Assembly: GCA_007556525.1 (NCBI GenBank)
Contig: SWJS01000002.1
Location: 62,001 to 126,000 of the forward strand
Direction: 5' to 3'
DNA: 64,000 bases
Source of the DNA: Lysobacteraceae bacterium CU05-9
GTDB taxonomy: Bacteria; Pseudomonadota; Gammaproteobacteria; Xanthomonadales; Xanthomonadaceae
Part shown: piece by piece, positions 41,594-51,066 of the stretch
Position numbering within the stretch: the stretch's first letter is position 1
How the letters are laid out: every line of letters starts with the position of its first letter
Position numbers and translations under genes: made by a program
The notes under the pieces: model-generated
Seen by the model: the letters and a program-made list of their open reading frames with translations, nothing else
What the model was told of the DNA's origin: nothing
The model's database searches: none

Positions 41594-43387
41594 TCAATCG
41601 TTAAGCTGATCGACGATTTTTGCGTGTTCTTTGCGCAGTTTTGGGGTCAATCGATCGCCAAATTCGTCGAGAAACGAACCGATGTTCTTGAATTCCTCGG
41701 CCCAACCCGTACGGTCGAAGTCAAACAAAGTCTGCACAGCGTCTTCCGAAAGCGCCAAACCATCCAAGTTCAAGTCTTCCGCGGACGGCAAGTTGCCAAT
41801 AGGCGTTTCCACGGCCGAAGCCTCACCCTTGACGCGGTCGATGATCCATTCGAGGACGCGCATGTTTTCGCCGAAGCCTGGCCAGACGTACTTGCCATCC
41901 TTGCCCTTGCGGAACCAGTTGACGTGATAGATCTTCGGCAAGTTGTCGTTGTCATCCGCAAACGACATCCAGTGACCGAAGTAATCCGCGAAGTTATATC
42001 CGCAGAAAGGCTTCATCGCCATCGGATCGCGACGCATCACACCAACCGCACCGGTCGCGGCAGCAGTCGTCTCCGAACCCATCGATGCACCGACAAGGAC
42101 GCCATGATTCCAATCGCGTGCTTCGAACACCAACGGCACGAGCGACGGACGACGCCCACCGAAAATAATCGCACTGATCGGTACGCCCGCCGGATTCTCC
42201 GCCTCATCCGTATACGAAGGACATTGCTTCGCGCTCACGGTGAAGCGTGAGTTTGGATGCGCGGCCGGACCATTCGTTGGATCGTACAAACGTCCTTGCC
42301 AATCGACTGTCGGCAATGCGTCACCGTCGATGCCTTCCCACCACGGCTGGTTATCCGCAGTGAGTGCGACGTTGGTAAAAATCGCATCGCGGCTCAACGT
42401 TTTCACGGCATTGGGATTGGAGTCGGAACCCGTGCCCGGCGCGACGCCAAAGAAGCCGGCTTCCGGATTGATCGCATACAGACGACCGTCTGCACCTGGA
42501 CGCATCCAGCAAATGTCATCGCCGACGGTCCAGATTTTCCAACCAGCCTCGCGATACGACTCCGGCGGAATGAGCATCGCGAGATTCGTCTTACCACATG
42601 CTGATGGGAATGCCGCAGCGATGTAATGTGTTTCGCCTTCGGGATTTTCGACGCCGAGGATCAACATGTGTTCCGCCAACCAGCCTTCGGATTTCGCTTG
42701 GTGCGAGGCGATGCGGAGGGCGTGACATTTTTTGCCGAGTAATGCATTACCGCCGTAGCCCGAACCGTACGACTTGATCGACAGTTCTTCCGGGAAGTGC
42801 ATGATGAAGCGGCGGTTCGGATCGAGTTCGCCGATCGAGTGCAGGCCCTTGACGAACTTGCCTTCGCGTTCGATGCGCTTCAACGCTTGCTCGCCCATGC
42901 GCGTCATGATGCGCATGTTCGCAACGACGTAAGGGCTGTCGGTGATTTCGACGCCGCAACGCGACAGCGGTGAATCAATTGGACCCATGCAGTAAGGAAT
43001 CACGTACATCGTGCGTCCCTTCATGCAGCCCTTGAACAACTCGTCCATCTTGCGATGGCCGTCGACCGGCGACATCCAATGGTTGTTCGGACCCGCATCA
43101 TCTTCTTCGGTCGTGCAAACAAACGTCAGGTGTTCGACGCGTGCAACGTCACTTGGATCAGAACGATGGAGGAAGCTATTCGGATTCGTCTCTTCATTCA
43201 ACGTCTGCAGCGTGCCGTCGGCGAGCATGCGGTCGATGAGTTTTTTGTTTTCGGCATCCGAACCATCACACCACTCGACAGCGTCAGGCGTCGTCAACTT
43301 CGCAACCTGGTCCACCCAGTCGCGCAGGGATGCGAGTGTCGTCGGTGATGAGGCATCCATGGCTTCGTTGGTGGCTTGGGCGTTCAT
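41594..43387 (-). CDS. pckG: Phosphoenolpyruvate carboxykinase (GTP)
   Basis: The protein of about 597 residues makes PEP from oxaloacetate with GTP. The P-loop F-P-S-A-C-G-K-T-N lies near residue 275, the hypervariable C-G-x-x-x region before it. G-D-D-I-C-W-M and R-R-D-P-M-A-M-K-P-F-C-G-Y-N are also present, as expected of the GTP family. I use the ATG before N-A-Q-A-T-N-E-A; an upstream ATG six codons earlier is possible. It stands alone between the TonB receptor and the TetR gene. Confidence 0.95.
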   Translation of the reverse strand: MNAQATNEAMDASSPTTLASLRDWVDQVAKLTTPDAVEWCDGSDAENKKLIDRMLADGTLQTLNEETNPNSFLHRSDPSDVARVEHLTFVCTTEEDDAGPNNHWMSPVDGHRKMDELFKGCMKGRTMYVIPYCMGPIDSPLSRCGVEITDSPYVVANMRIMTRMGEQALKRIEREGKFVKGLHSIGELDPNRRFIMHFPEELSIKSYGSGYGGNALLGKKCHALRIASHQAKSEGWLAEHMLILGVENPEGETHYIAAAFPSACGKTNLAMLIPPESYREAGWKIWTVGDDICWMRPGADGRLYAINPEAGFFGVAPGTGSDSNPNAVKTLSRDAIFTNVALTADNQPWWEGIDGDALPTVDWQGRLYDPTNGPAAHPNSRFTVSAKQCPSYTDEAENPAGVPISAIIFGGRRPSLVPLVFEARDWNHGVLVGASMGSETTAAATGAVGVMRRDPMAMKPFCGYNFADYFGHWMSFADDNDNLPKIYHVNWFRKGKDGKYVWPGFGENMRVLEWIIDRVKGEASAVETPIGNLPSAEDLNLDGLALSEDAVQTLFDFDRTGWAEEFKNIGSFLDEFGDRLTPKLRKEHAKIVDQLND

Positions 43388-43436
43388 TTCGACTTCTTTC
43401 CTCACTTCGTAACTTGATTAGGGTTGGACGGTTGGA

Positions 43437-44057
43437 TTAGGGTGCAAACGTTTTGACAATATGTTCCACAAACGCATGGTACTGATCACGGTCCATGCGC
43501 ATATGTTTGAGATGCGTGTTGAGCTGGATAAAACCGACATACGCCGAGTACACCAACTGCGCGCGGTTCATCGCTTCCTGTTCGGTCATGCCACTTTGCT
43601 CGTACGAGCGGCGCATGTAATCGATGCGACGGGCACTGATGCGTTCGATGACCGGCGTAACCACCGGGTGGTCGAAGGCCTTCACGAGTTCGACGAAAAT
43701 CTTATGCGACTTATATTCGTGCGCAATGATGTTCACCATCTCACGCAGACGGGCCGATGGATCCTCGATACCGTCCAGATAATTCCAGATCGCTTCCATC
43801 TCCAGCTGCTCCCAACGGGACAGCGCAGCCGCAATCAGCGCATCGCGGGATGGGAAGTGCCAGTAAAAACTACCTTTCGTCACCCCCAGCGTACGGGCCA
43901 TCGACTCGACGGCGACCGATGAGATGCCGGCTTCAGCGATCTGGTCGATCGCGGCCTGGGCCCAATCGTCGGCGCTGAGACGCGATTTACGCGGCGCCGG
44001 CTCCTCTTCACGTGGGAACTGGTTGTTCAGTACAAATGACGGCGGATTGATCTTCAT
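43437..44057 (-). CDS. TetR/AcrR-family regulator
   Basis: The 206-residue protein has an N-terminal TetR helix-turn-helix (residues 24-70: W-A-Q-A-A-I-D-Q-I-A-E-A-G, then M-A-R-T-L-G-V-T-K-G-S-F-Y-W-H-F). An all-helical ligand-binding domain follows. It diverges from fadE, with 137 nt between starts and a palindrome in the gap, so it probably represses fadE and itself in response to an acyl-CoA-type ligand (inference). Confidence 0.9.
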   Translation of the reverse strand: MKINPPSFVLNNQFPREEEPAPRKSRLSADDWAQAAIDQIAEAGISSVAVESMARTLGVTKGSFYWHFPSRDALIAAALSRWEQLEMEAIWNYLDGIEDPSARLREMVNIIAHEYKSHKIFVELVKAFDHPVVTPVIERISARRIDYMRRSYEQSGMTEQEAMNRAQLVYSAYVGFIQLNTHLKHMRMDRDQYHAFVEHIVKTFAP

Positions 44058-44139
44058 AAGGTATTGAGGATAGTGGATTCGGCGGAATTTCGCAGTTGTT
44101 GTCCTGCGTGCAAATTTGGACTAATCTAAAGGTAACTCT

Positions 44140-44157
44140 CCATACAGTAACGTATGG
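44140..44157. promoter_or_regulatory. Candidate operator of the TetR regulator
   Basis: CCATAC-AGTAAC-GTATGG is a perfect 6-bp inverted repeat with a 6-base spacer in the gap between the divergent tetR-type and fadE genes, 38 nt before the fadE ATG. Its size suits a TetR dimer. Confidence 0.55.
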
Positions 44158-44194
44158 TGATTCGCGCTTCAATACTTTTACGGACGATCTCTAC

Positions 44195-46729
44195 ATGAGT
44201 ATCTTAATTCCTTTTCTCGTTGCGCTCCTGGTTAGCGCCGTTGCAGCCTACTTCCGCGCACGTTTGCCGGTGTATTTCATCGCGTTGATTGGCGCGTTGG
44301 CATTGACCATGGTGTTCGGCGGTCATGTGATCACGACTGCGGTCCTGTTGGGTCTCTCGGTGTTGGCGGGTGCGCTGCTTGTCATCCCTGCGCTGCGCAT
44401 GCCGTTGATCAGCAAGCCGCTGCTGGGTTTTTATACGAAGATCCTCCCTCCCCTGAGCGAATCCGAGCGCGTTGCGCTGGAATCGGGCACGGTGGGATTC
44501 GAAGGTGAATTGTTCTCGGGCAAGCCGAACTGGAACGAGCTGTTTGCGCAGCCGAAGCCGGAACTGACTGCTGAAGAACAAGCGTTCATCGACGGTCCGT
44601 GCGAAGAGTTGTGCCGCATGACCAACGATTGGGAAACCACGCACATCCGCGCCGACCTCGCGCCGGAAGTTTGGGATTTTATCAAGAAAAACAAATTCTT
44701 CGGCATGATCGTTCCGAAGGAATACGGTGGTCTGGGCTTCACCGCGTTGGCGAATCACAAAGTCATCCAAAAGCTCGCGTCGGTGTCGACGGTTTTGTCG
44801 TCCACGGTTGGCGTGCCGAACTCGTTGGGTCCTGCAGAGTTGTTGATGCATTACGGCACCCAGGAACAGAAGGATTACTACCTCCCACGTCTCGCCGATG
44901 GTCGCGAAGTGCCTTGCTTTGGTTTGACCGGTCCATGGGCAGGTTCGGACGCCACGTCGATTCCGGATTACGGCATCGTGTCGATGGGCGAATGGAACGG
45001 TGCGCAAGTTGTCGGTGTGAAGTTGACGTTTGATAAGCGTTACATCACGTTGGCGCCGGTTGCGACGATCATCGGTCTCGCGTTCCGCATGTACGATCCC
45101 GACGGTTTGCTGGGTGATACGAAGGATATTGGCATTACGTTGGGTCTTTTGCCGCGTGATACGGCTGGCGTCGATATCGGTCGCCGTCACTTCCCGTTGA
45201 ATTCCCCTTTCCAAAATGGTCCAATCCACGGCCGCGAAGTTTTCATCCCACTGTCGCAGTTGATTGGTGGTGAAGCGTATGCCGGTATGGGTTGGCAGAT
45301 GCTGGTTGAATGTCTGTCGATCGGTCGTTCAATCACGTTGCCATCGACCGCGTCCGGCGGTGCCAAGATGGCCGCCATCGTCACCGGCGCCTACTCGCGC
45401 ATCCGTAAGCAGTTCGGCCTGTCGATCGGTCGCTTCGAAGGTGTTGAGGAAGCATTGGCTCGCATCGGCGGTAAGGCGTACACGGTGTCGGCGTTGGCGG
45501 AAGCATCCGCTGCCGCTGTGACGCGTGGTGAGTTGCCGGCAGTCCCGTCGACGATCTCGAAGTATCACTGTACGGAAATGGGCCGTCAGATTGCGCAGGA
45601 CGCGATGGACATCCATGGCGGTAAGGGCATCATCCTCGGACCACGCAACTACTTGGGTCGCGGCTGGCAAGCATCGCCAATCGCCATCACGGTGGAAGGC
45701 GCGAACATCATGACTCGCACGCTGATGATTTTTGGTCAGGGCGCGATCCTCTGTCACCCATGGGTGCTGAAGGAAATGAAGGCGACGCAACTCGCGGATC
45801 CTGCAGAGCGTGTGCGTGCGTTTGACTCAGCACTGTTCGGTCACATCGGCATGGCGATCAGCAACTCGGTGCGCAGTTTCTTCATGGGCCTCACAGGTGC
45901 GCGCTTCGGCTCGGCTCCTGGCGATGCTTACACGAAGCGTTATTTCCGCAAGCTCAACCGTTACTCTGCCAACCTCGCAGTCGTCGCTGACTTGTCGATG
46001 TTGTTGCTGGGCGGCAAGCTGAAATTCAAGGAAAATCTGTCGGGTCGTCTCGGCGATGTTTTGTCGCATCTGTACATCGCGTCGGCCGTGTTGAAGCGTT
46101 ATCACGATGAAGGTACGCCTGCGAGCGATCAGCCTCTGTTGGCCTGGAGCTTCCATAACAGCTGCTACGAAATCGAAAAATCCATGTCCAACGCGCTGCG
46201 CAACTTCCCTGTCCGTTGGGCAGGCTGGATGTTGTGGGTTCTCGTGTTCCCATGGGGCCGCCGTGCGCAGTATCCATCGGACCGTCTGTCGCACAAGGTT
46301 GCTTCGTTGTTGATGACGCCAAATGATGTGCGTGATCGTATGGCGGTCGGCGTCTTCACGACTCCTTGTGACAACAACCCTGCCGGCCGCATTTCGTCGT
46401 ATTTGGAAGCGGTGGTTTTGGCAGAGCCGGTTGAGCGTAAGTTCGTGAAGGCATTGAAGAACTCCGACATCGAAGCGTTGGATTTCGACGCGCAGTTGAA
46501 CGAAGGTGTTGCGGAAGGATGGATCACGGACGAGGAGCGTTCGCAATTGAAGGCTCTGCGCGAGATGACTGTGGACACGATCTCGGTCGACGATTTCGAC
46601 ACGGAAGAATTGCGTTCGGCGGGCTACGCGTCGTTCAAAGCGAAGGTGTTGAATGCCGCCGCAAACGACGGTCAAGTGTTGATGACGGAACCGGTCGCGG
46701 ATACCAACATCGGACGCAACATTGCTTGA
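44195..46729 (+). CDS. fadE: Acyl-CoA dehydrogenase FadE
   Basis: The 844-residue protein is the large FadE-type acyl-CoA dehydrogenase of fatty-acid beta-oxidation. Two to three N-terminal membrane segments (residues 1-75) precede the catalytic domains. F-G-M-I-V-P-K-E-Y-G-G-L-G-F lies near residue 168, C-F-G-L-T-G-P-W-A-G-S-D near 245 and Q-D-A-M-D-I-H-G-G-K-G near 468. The C-terminal FadE extension is present (Y-P-S-D-R-L-S-H-K-V-A near 690). I use the ATG before S-I-L-I-P-F-L. Confidence 0.93.
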   Translation: MSILIPFLVALLVSAVAAYFRARLPVYFIALIGALALTMVFGGHVITTAVLLGLSVLAGALLVIPALRMPLISKPLLGFYTKILPPLSESERVALESGTVGFEGELFSGKPNWNELFAQPKPELTAEEQAFIDGPCEELCRMTNDWETTHIRADLAPEVWDFIKKNKFFGMIVPKEYGGLGFTALANHKVIQKLASVSTVLSSTVGVPNSLGPAELLMHYGTQEQKDYYLPRLADGREVPCFGLTGPWAGSDATSIPDYGIVSMGEWNGAQVVGVKLTFDKRYITLAPVATIIGLAFRMYDPDGLLGDTKDIGITLGLLPRDTAGVDIGRRHFPLNSPFQNGPIHGREVFIPLSQLIGGEAYAGMGWQMLVECLSIGRSITLPSTASGGAKMAAIVTGAYSRIRKQFGLSIGRFEGVEEALARIGGKAYTVSALAEASAAAVTRGELPAVPSTISKYHCTEMGRQIAQDAMDIHGGKGIILGPRNYLGRGWQASPIAITVEGANIMTRTLMIFGQGAILCHPWVLKEMKATQLADPAERVRAFDSALFGHIGMAISNSVRSFFMGLTGARFGSAPGDAYTKRYFRKLNRYSANLAVVADLSMLLLGGKLKFKENLSGRLGDVLSHLYIASAVLKRYHDEGTPASDQPLLAWSFHNSCYEIEKSMSNALRNFPVRWAGWMLWVLVFPWGRRAQYPSDRLSHKVASLLMTPNDVRDRMAVGVFTTPCDNNPAGRISSYLEAVVLAEPVERKFVKALKNSDIEALDFDAQLNEGVAEGWITDEERSQLKALREMTVDTISVDDFDTEELRSAGYASFKAKVLNAAANDGQVLMTEPVADTNIGRNIA

Positions 46730-46752
46730 GTCCTCGGCTGAGACTCTCATGG

Positions 46753-46786
46753 AAAAGCCTCGCTTCGGCGGGGTTTTTCTTTTTTT
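46753..46786 (+). terminator. Rho-independent terminator of fadE
   Basis: AAAAGCCTCGC-TTCG-GCGGGGTTTTT forms a stem with a TTCG loop and one G-T pair, followed by a long T-run. It lies 23 nt after the fadE stop. Confidence 0.85.
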
Positions 46787-46921
46787 GGGGTGTTACAAAA
46801 CGCTACAAAAGTAACCGTTTTGGTTGCGAAATTCCCCGTTTTGCCGCGTTTTGTCACAATTTTGACATCCGAATTGGTCGGCTCGCTCCGCGGGCTACTG
46901 CGCGTCCGCGCAACGCGGCTC

Positions 46922-46951
46922 TTACTAAATCGTCTACCTCTACCTCTACCT
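46922..46951. repeat. Convergent-gene repeat element, copy B (right end only)
   Basis: The terminal repeat (rightward TACTAAATCGTCTACCTCTA and on to 46951) matches the right ends of copies C and D. The rest of the element is not recognisable in 46787-46921. Its last bases supply the stop codon of the metallophosphoesterase gene. The flanking genes are convergent. Confidence 0.65.
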
Positions 46952-47821
46952 TTTCTTCAGCGTCAGCTTAGAGATTTCCGGCGGCACACCTAACCGCATT
47001 GGCATGATCGACGTTCCGATGCCGGGTGTGACGAACATCTGCTGTCCATTGGGCTTTGAGTACAGGCCGTTGACGTAATCGCTATGCTGTCCATGCTTGA
47101 ACCAGAATGCGGGACTGCCAACGACCGGCAAGTTGATTTGACCGCCGTGCGTATGGCCTGCAAGAGTGAGTTCAGCGCGCACGGGAATCTGAGGGAAAAT
47201 CATCGGGTTATGCGTCAGCGCAATGACCGGAGTGGCGTCGTTGGGAATCGTGGAAAAAGTCTTCGGTATGTCGTGGCGCGCTTCGTCAAGATCACCGATG
47301 CCGGCGACCCAAAGCTTGCAGGGGCCCACATTGATTTCGCGCGACTCATCTTCGAGAACGGTGATGCCGGCTTCGCGGAGGTGGGCGGTGACGTCGGGAC
47401 CATTTTTCCACCAGTCGTGATTGCCGAGGACCGCGTAAACCGGCTTGGCGCGAGTGAGAGGTTTGAGGTGCGCGACGAGTTTGTCGGAGCTGACGTAGGT
47501 GCCGCCGAGGACGCTGAGGATCACGTAATCGCCGCCGAGCAAAACGACTTTGGAGTCGCTCTTGATGAGCATGTTGACGACGCGGTCGAGATTGTCGACG
47601 CCGTTGTTGAGCGAACCGGTGTGCGTGTCGGCGACGAAATCGATGGAGGTGTTTTCGCAGGAGGATGGCAGGTTGCGCAGCGCGATGTCGTGGTTGACGA
47701 TGCTGAGTTGGCGCGGCACGACGGCGACGCCATAAAGCATGATCGCAACGAGCGTCAGGAAAATGCCGAGCACCCAGCGGCGCGCGACAGGACGATTGCG
47801 GAGAAGGATCCGATCTTTCAT
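46946..47821 (-). CDS. Metallophosphoesterase (YkuE-like), membrane-anchored
   Basis: The 291-residue protein has one N-terminal membrane segment (residues 17-36) and a calcineurin-type phosphoesterase domain. The metal motifs are F-V-A-D-T-H-T-G near residue 62, L-G-G-D-Y near 95, G-N-H-D-W-W near 132 and G-H-T-H-G-G-Q near 222. The first motif has D-T-H in place of D-x-H, still compatible. YkuE-like members act on lipid or nucleotide phosphates. The stop lies within the terminal repeat of element B. Confidence 0.9.
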   Translation of the reverse strand: MKDRILLRNRPVARRWVLGIFLTLVAIMLYGVAVVPRQLSIVNHDIALRNLPSSCENTSIDFVADTHTGSLNNGVDNLDRVVNMLIKSDSKVVLLGGDYVILSVLGGTYVSSDKLVAHLKPLTRAKPVYAVLGNHDWWKNGPDVTAHLREAGITVLEDESREINVGPCKLWVAGIGDLDEARHDIPKTFSTIPNDATPVIALTHNPMIFPQIPVRAELTLAGHTHGGQINLPVVGSPAFWFKHGQHSDYVNGLYSKPNGQQMFVTPGIGTSIMPMRLGVPPEISKLTLKKR

Positions 47822-47845
47822 CGCGTCAGTTTAATGGCGCGAGGC

Positions 47846-49270
47846 TTAACCGAATGCTTCGGCTTCCATGCCACGCAATGACTTATCCTCGACGCGCTTG
47901 CCGAGCTTGTAGCCGACGACGGCAGCGGTGGCACCGGCGAGTGCAGCGAGACCGGCGAAGCCACCGACGCTCATGCCCAACGCGCGCAGACCATTCATCG
48001 AAGTGGAGATGGCCAGATCGCCGAATCGCCAGACGGCGGTGTCGACTGCATTTTTGCCTTGGTAACGGAGATTGCGCGGAACCGCGGCGAACATTGCCTC
48101 ACGCGCAGGACCAAGCATGCCGTACGCCAATGCGCGCGTGATGATCAAAGCGAACACCACCCACGACATTTGCGACATGAAAATCTGCACATCGCCCCAC
48201 CACGATTGACCCATTTGCGATTGCAGCGACATCACGTCGGCATTGCTGATGCCGGAAATCGCAGCGTGCGGATCCGCAACGAACACAACGGCGGACATCG
48301 CGACGACCGCACCGAGCGCCCAGATCAACACCGCTGGAATGACGCCCCAACGCACGAGGATTGCCCTTGCAAAAAACGCCTGAATCGCAATGATCAATAC
48401 GTTCGTCATGAAGTCCACGTTCGCCGCGAAGATCGTGCGCAATTTCGGATCCGTGAAATGCTGCCCGGTGTAATCCGCAACAAGCGCGTAGTTCACCGTA
48501 CCAATGCCGTCACCGAGCAACAACAGGATCGCCATGCCGCCAACAAATGGATTTGCAAAAATCTGCTTCAACCCATCGAACATTCCGCCGCCGACACCCT
48601 TCTGGTGCATCAGAGTTTCGCTGGCAGTCGCAGTGCGTGCCGACCATTTCGAAAGCAACATCACGCAACCCAACGCACAGATGAGAAGCGTGGCGGAGAC
48701 GGCGAGTAAGGGGGCGACGCCGATTTTTTCGACGAGTAAACGCGTCAGCACCGGACCGACGACTGTACCCGCCGTGCCACCGATCGCGATGATCGGAAAC
48801 AAACGCTTCGCTTGATCCGCGCGCCAGATGTCCGTCATGAATGTCCAGAACACGCTGACGACGAACAAGTTGAACACGCTTACCCAAACGAAGAACACAG
48901 TGCCCAGGTGCTTCGGCGAGATCACGCCTTGATTGGTGAAGAGCGGAATGAATGCGACGAGGCACACGATAAAGAAGATGTACACCAACGGCACGACGAT
49001 GCGTCTTGCATACTTCGCGGAGAGCCACGCAAAAATCGGCGTCAGGATCAGCGTCGCGATGAACGTCGCGAGATAGAACCACGGGAGATTTGTCGAACCG
49101 ACCGCCGCGGAAAATTGCTCGCGAACAGGTCTGACGACGTAATACGCGCACAGCACGCAAAAGAAATACACGAACGAGATGATCGCCGCCGTCCACTCAC
49201 CTTGATGCACGCGTGGCTCATGCGCTGCGTCCTTCATAACTTGCGTTTTCATTCGCGCAAAGCGCCTCAT
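47846..49270 (-). CDS. MFS-type transporter (NTP/NDP exchange-like group)
   Basis: The protein of about 474 residues has twelve predicted membrane segments. The start is unclear; ATG codons at 49252 and 49237 would shorten it to a usual N-terminus. The region Y-Y-V-V-R-P-V-R-E-Q-F near residue 45 and F-W-T-F-M-T-D-I-W-R-A-D-Q-A-K-R-L-F-P near 145 are typical of a major-facilitator group related to bacterial ATP/ADP carriers and often found in Xanthomonadales. Substrate is not known. It follows the metallophosphoesterase gene direction. Confidence 0.75.
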   Translation of the reverse strand: MRRFARMKTQVMKDAAHEPRVHQGEWTAAIISFVYFFCVLCAYYVVRPVREQFSAAVGSTNLPWFYLATFIATLILTPIFAWLSAKYARRIVVPLVYIFFIVCLVAFIPLFTNQGVISPKHLGTVFFVWVSVFNLFVVSVFWTFMTDIWRADQAKRLFPIIAIGGTAGTVVGPVLTRLLVEKIGVAPLLAVSATLLICALGCVMLLSKWSARTATASETLMHQKGVGGGMFDGLKQIFANPFVGGMAILLLLGDGIGTVNYALVADYTGQHFTDPKLRTIFAANVDFMTNVLIIAIQAFFARAILVRWGVIPAVLIWALGAVVAMSAVVFVADPHAAISGISNADVMSLQSQMGQSWWGDVQIFMSQMSWVVFALIITRALAYGMLGPAREAMFAAVPRNLRYQGKNAVDTAVWRFGDLAISTSMNGLRALGMSVGGFAGLAALAGATAAVVGYKLGKRVEDKSLRGMEAEAFG

Positions 49271-49412
49271 TCAGTTTGTCTTGAGCGCAGTTTACTGCGA
49301 ATCATCACAAAAAACCCATTTCCCCCTCATCGCAAAGTCTCCGTTCAAGTGGTAGGCGATATGATGGAATCTGTTTTTTGCGAATTGACGCGTCACGCGG
49401 GAATTGAAATCT

Positions 49413-50750
49413 GTGCATGCTGTTTTGAATCGAATCCTCAAGCCAACTCTGCTGAGTCTCGCCGTCGCCTCTTCGGCACTCCTCCCCGCTTCGCCATCCG
49501 CGCAATCGCTGAATTCGTCGGCGTTGCTCGCAGCCGGACAAGCGGCGCGACCAGGTGGCACCACATTGCCGGCCAATTTCAACGTCTCCGAGTTCGAATC
49601 GCTTGCACGTCAAATCGTCACGGAAGGCAAAATCCCCGGCATGGCCATGGCGATCGTGCACGACGGCAAGATCATCAGCGAGCGCGGCTACGGCATGACG
49701 AAACCATGGGGCGGTGTCGGTGCAACGGCGCAAACGGTTTATCGTTTGGCATCGTTGTCGAAAAGTTTCGCGTCCACCACAACGGCCTTGGTCGTTGAAG
49801 ATGGCAAGTTGAACTGGAACACACCCGTCACTTCGTTGCTCCCCGACTTCCGTTTGATCGATGCGGACTCCACCGCGGCATTGGATGTCGCCGACTTGCT
49901 GAGCCATCGCACGGGTTTGCCGAAGAACGCATACGATCGCGACATTGAACGTGGCGTTGATTACCCAACATTGCGTGGTCGTTTGTCCACGGTAAAGCTG
50001 ACGTGCCGTCCCGGCACTTGCTACAACTACCAAAACGTTGCCTACAGCATCATCGGCGACATGATTCAACGCTCTACCGGCGTGGACTATCGCACGAGTG
50101 TGATGAACCGCGTTCTCAAACCACTCGGCATGTCGAACTCATCACTGGGCTTGTGGTCGTTGAAAGGTTCGGGCAATTGGGCGCAACCCACCGTTTTCCG
50201 CGGTGGCGCTTGGAACGTTGTTGAGCCGAAGCCAACCTACTACGAAGTCATGCCCGCTGCAGGAGTCAACGCATCCGTACATGACATGGCGTTGTACATG
50301 ATTGCGCAGTTGGGGCATCGACCGGATGTTTTGTCACCGTCAGTTCTTCGCACGTTGCATACGGAGCTCGTCGATACGCCGCGAGAAGCCACGCAATCGG
50401 CATGGCGTCGCGAACGTGTCAGCTCAGCTGGTTACGCATTGGGTTGGCGCACACTGAAGTACATGGGACGCGATGTGATCTTCCACGGTGGTGCGGTGCA
50501 AGGTTATCGCACAGCGATCGCAATGATGCCTGACAAGGATATCGGCGTGGTGTTGCTGTGGAACTCCGAAAGCGGCACGCCATCCGGTCTGCTGCCGATG
50601 GTCCTCGACCGCGCGATTGGTATCACTTCGAAAAGCTGGGTCCGCATCAACGGTCTGAACCTGGGCGAATACGAAGAAGGTGAAGTGCCACCGTCCTCCG
50701 CGCCGGCATCGCAGAAGGATCCGCTGGGGGAACTCATCAAGTCGCTCTGA
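49413..50750 (+). CDS. Serine hydrolase (class C beta-lactamase-like)
   Basis: The protein of about 445 residues has a signal peptide (L-S-L-A-V-A-S-S-A-L-L-P-A-S-P-S-A) and a penicillin-binding-like fold. S-L-S-K near residue 112 is the nucleophile motif, Y-Q-N near 207 the second and H-G-G near 360 the third. Such proteins act as esterases, DD-peptidases or peptidases, not necessarily on beta-lactams. The start is uncertain: GTG at 49413 has GGGA ten bases upstream; TTG at 49404 is the alternative. Confidence 0.88.
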   Translation: MHAVLNRILKPTLLSLAVASSALLPASPSAQSLNSSALLAAGQAARPGGTTLPANFNVSEFESLARQIVTEGKIPGMAMAIVHDGKIISERGYGMTKPWGGVGATAQTVYRLASLSKSFASTTTALVVEDGKLNWNTPVTSLLPDFRLIDADSTAALDVADLLSHRTGLPKNAYDRDIERGVDYPTLRGRLSTVKLTCRPGTCYNYQNVAYSIIGDMIQRSTGVDYRTSVMNRVLKPLGMSNSSLGLWSLKGSGNWAQPTVFRGGAWNVVEPKPTYYEVMPAAGVNASVHDMALYMIAQLGHRPDVLSPSVLRTLHTELVDTPREATQSAWRRERVSSAGYALGWRTLKYMGRDVIFHGGAVQGYRTAIAMMPDKDIGVVLLWNSESGTPSGLLPMVLDRAIGITSKSWVRINGLNLGEYEEGEVPPSSAPASQKDPLGELIKSL

Positions 50751-50760
50751 CGGGAGCTCC

Positions 50761-50928
50761 AGTTAGAGGTAGAGGTAGACTATTTAGTGAAAGCACCACG
50801 TCCTTTGCGGCGTGGTTCTTTTATTGAGGGTTTCAAATGTTGAACCTCTGTCAGGTGACGGAAGTTCAACCTTTGAAAAGCTACTTTTTCGATGGGGCTG
50901 TTACTAAATAGTCTGACTCTATCTAAGT
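50761..50928. repeat. Convergent-gene repeat element, copy C
   Basis: The ends are AGTTAGAGGTAGAGGTAGAC (50761-50780, continuing TATTTAGTGA) and, on the reverse strand, TTAGATAGAGTCAGACTATTTAGTAA-type sequence ending at about 50928. Inside lie a terminator-like ACCACG/CGTGGT hairpin followed by TTCTTTT, and the nested pair TTTCAAATGTTGAAC (50831-50845) and GTTCAACCTTTGAAAA (50864-50879). The hairpin probably terminates the serine-hydrolase transcript. Confidence 0.78.
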
Positions 50929-50945
50929 TTTACGCGAAGCGTAAA

Positions 50946-50981
50946 AAACCCCCATCCGCCTAGGCTGTCGAATGGGGGTTT
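50946..50981 (-). terminator. Bidirectional terminator behind the histone-like gene
   Basis: AAACCCCCAT and ATGGGGGTTT are perfect 10-bp arms with a 16-base loop. On the reverse strand they are followed by TTT, suiting the histone-like gene that ends at 51067. The bases 50982-51066 hold nothing else I can identify. Confidence 0.8.
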
Positions 50982-51066
50982 GATCGCGTAACGCGGGTAT
51001 CGAATTGTTTTTTTAATTCTTTACGATCTTGCCATCGTGATTTACGGTGTCACGACGTGAAGGGGA

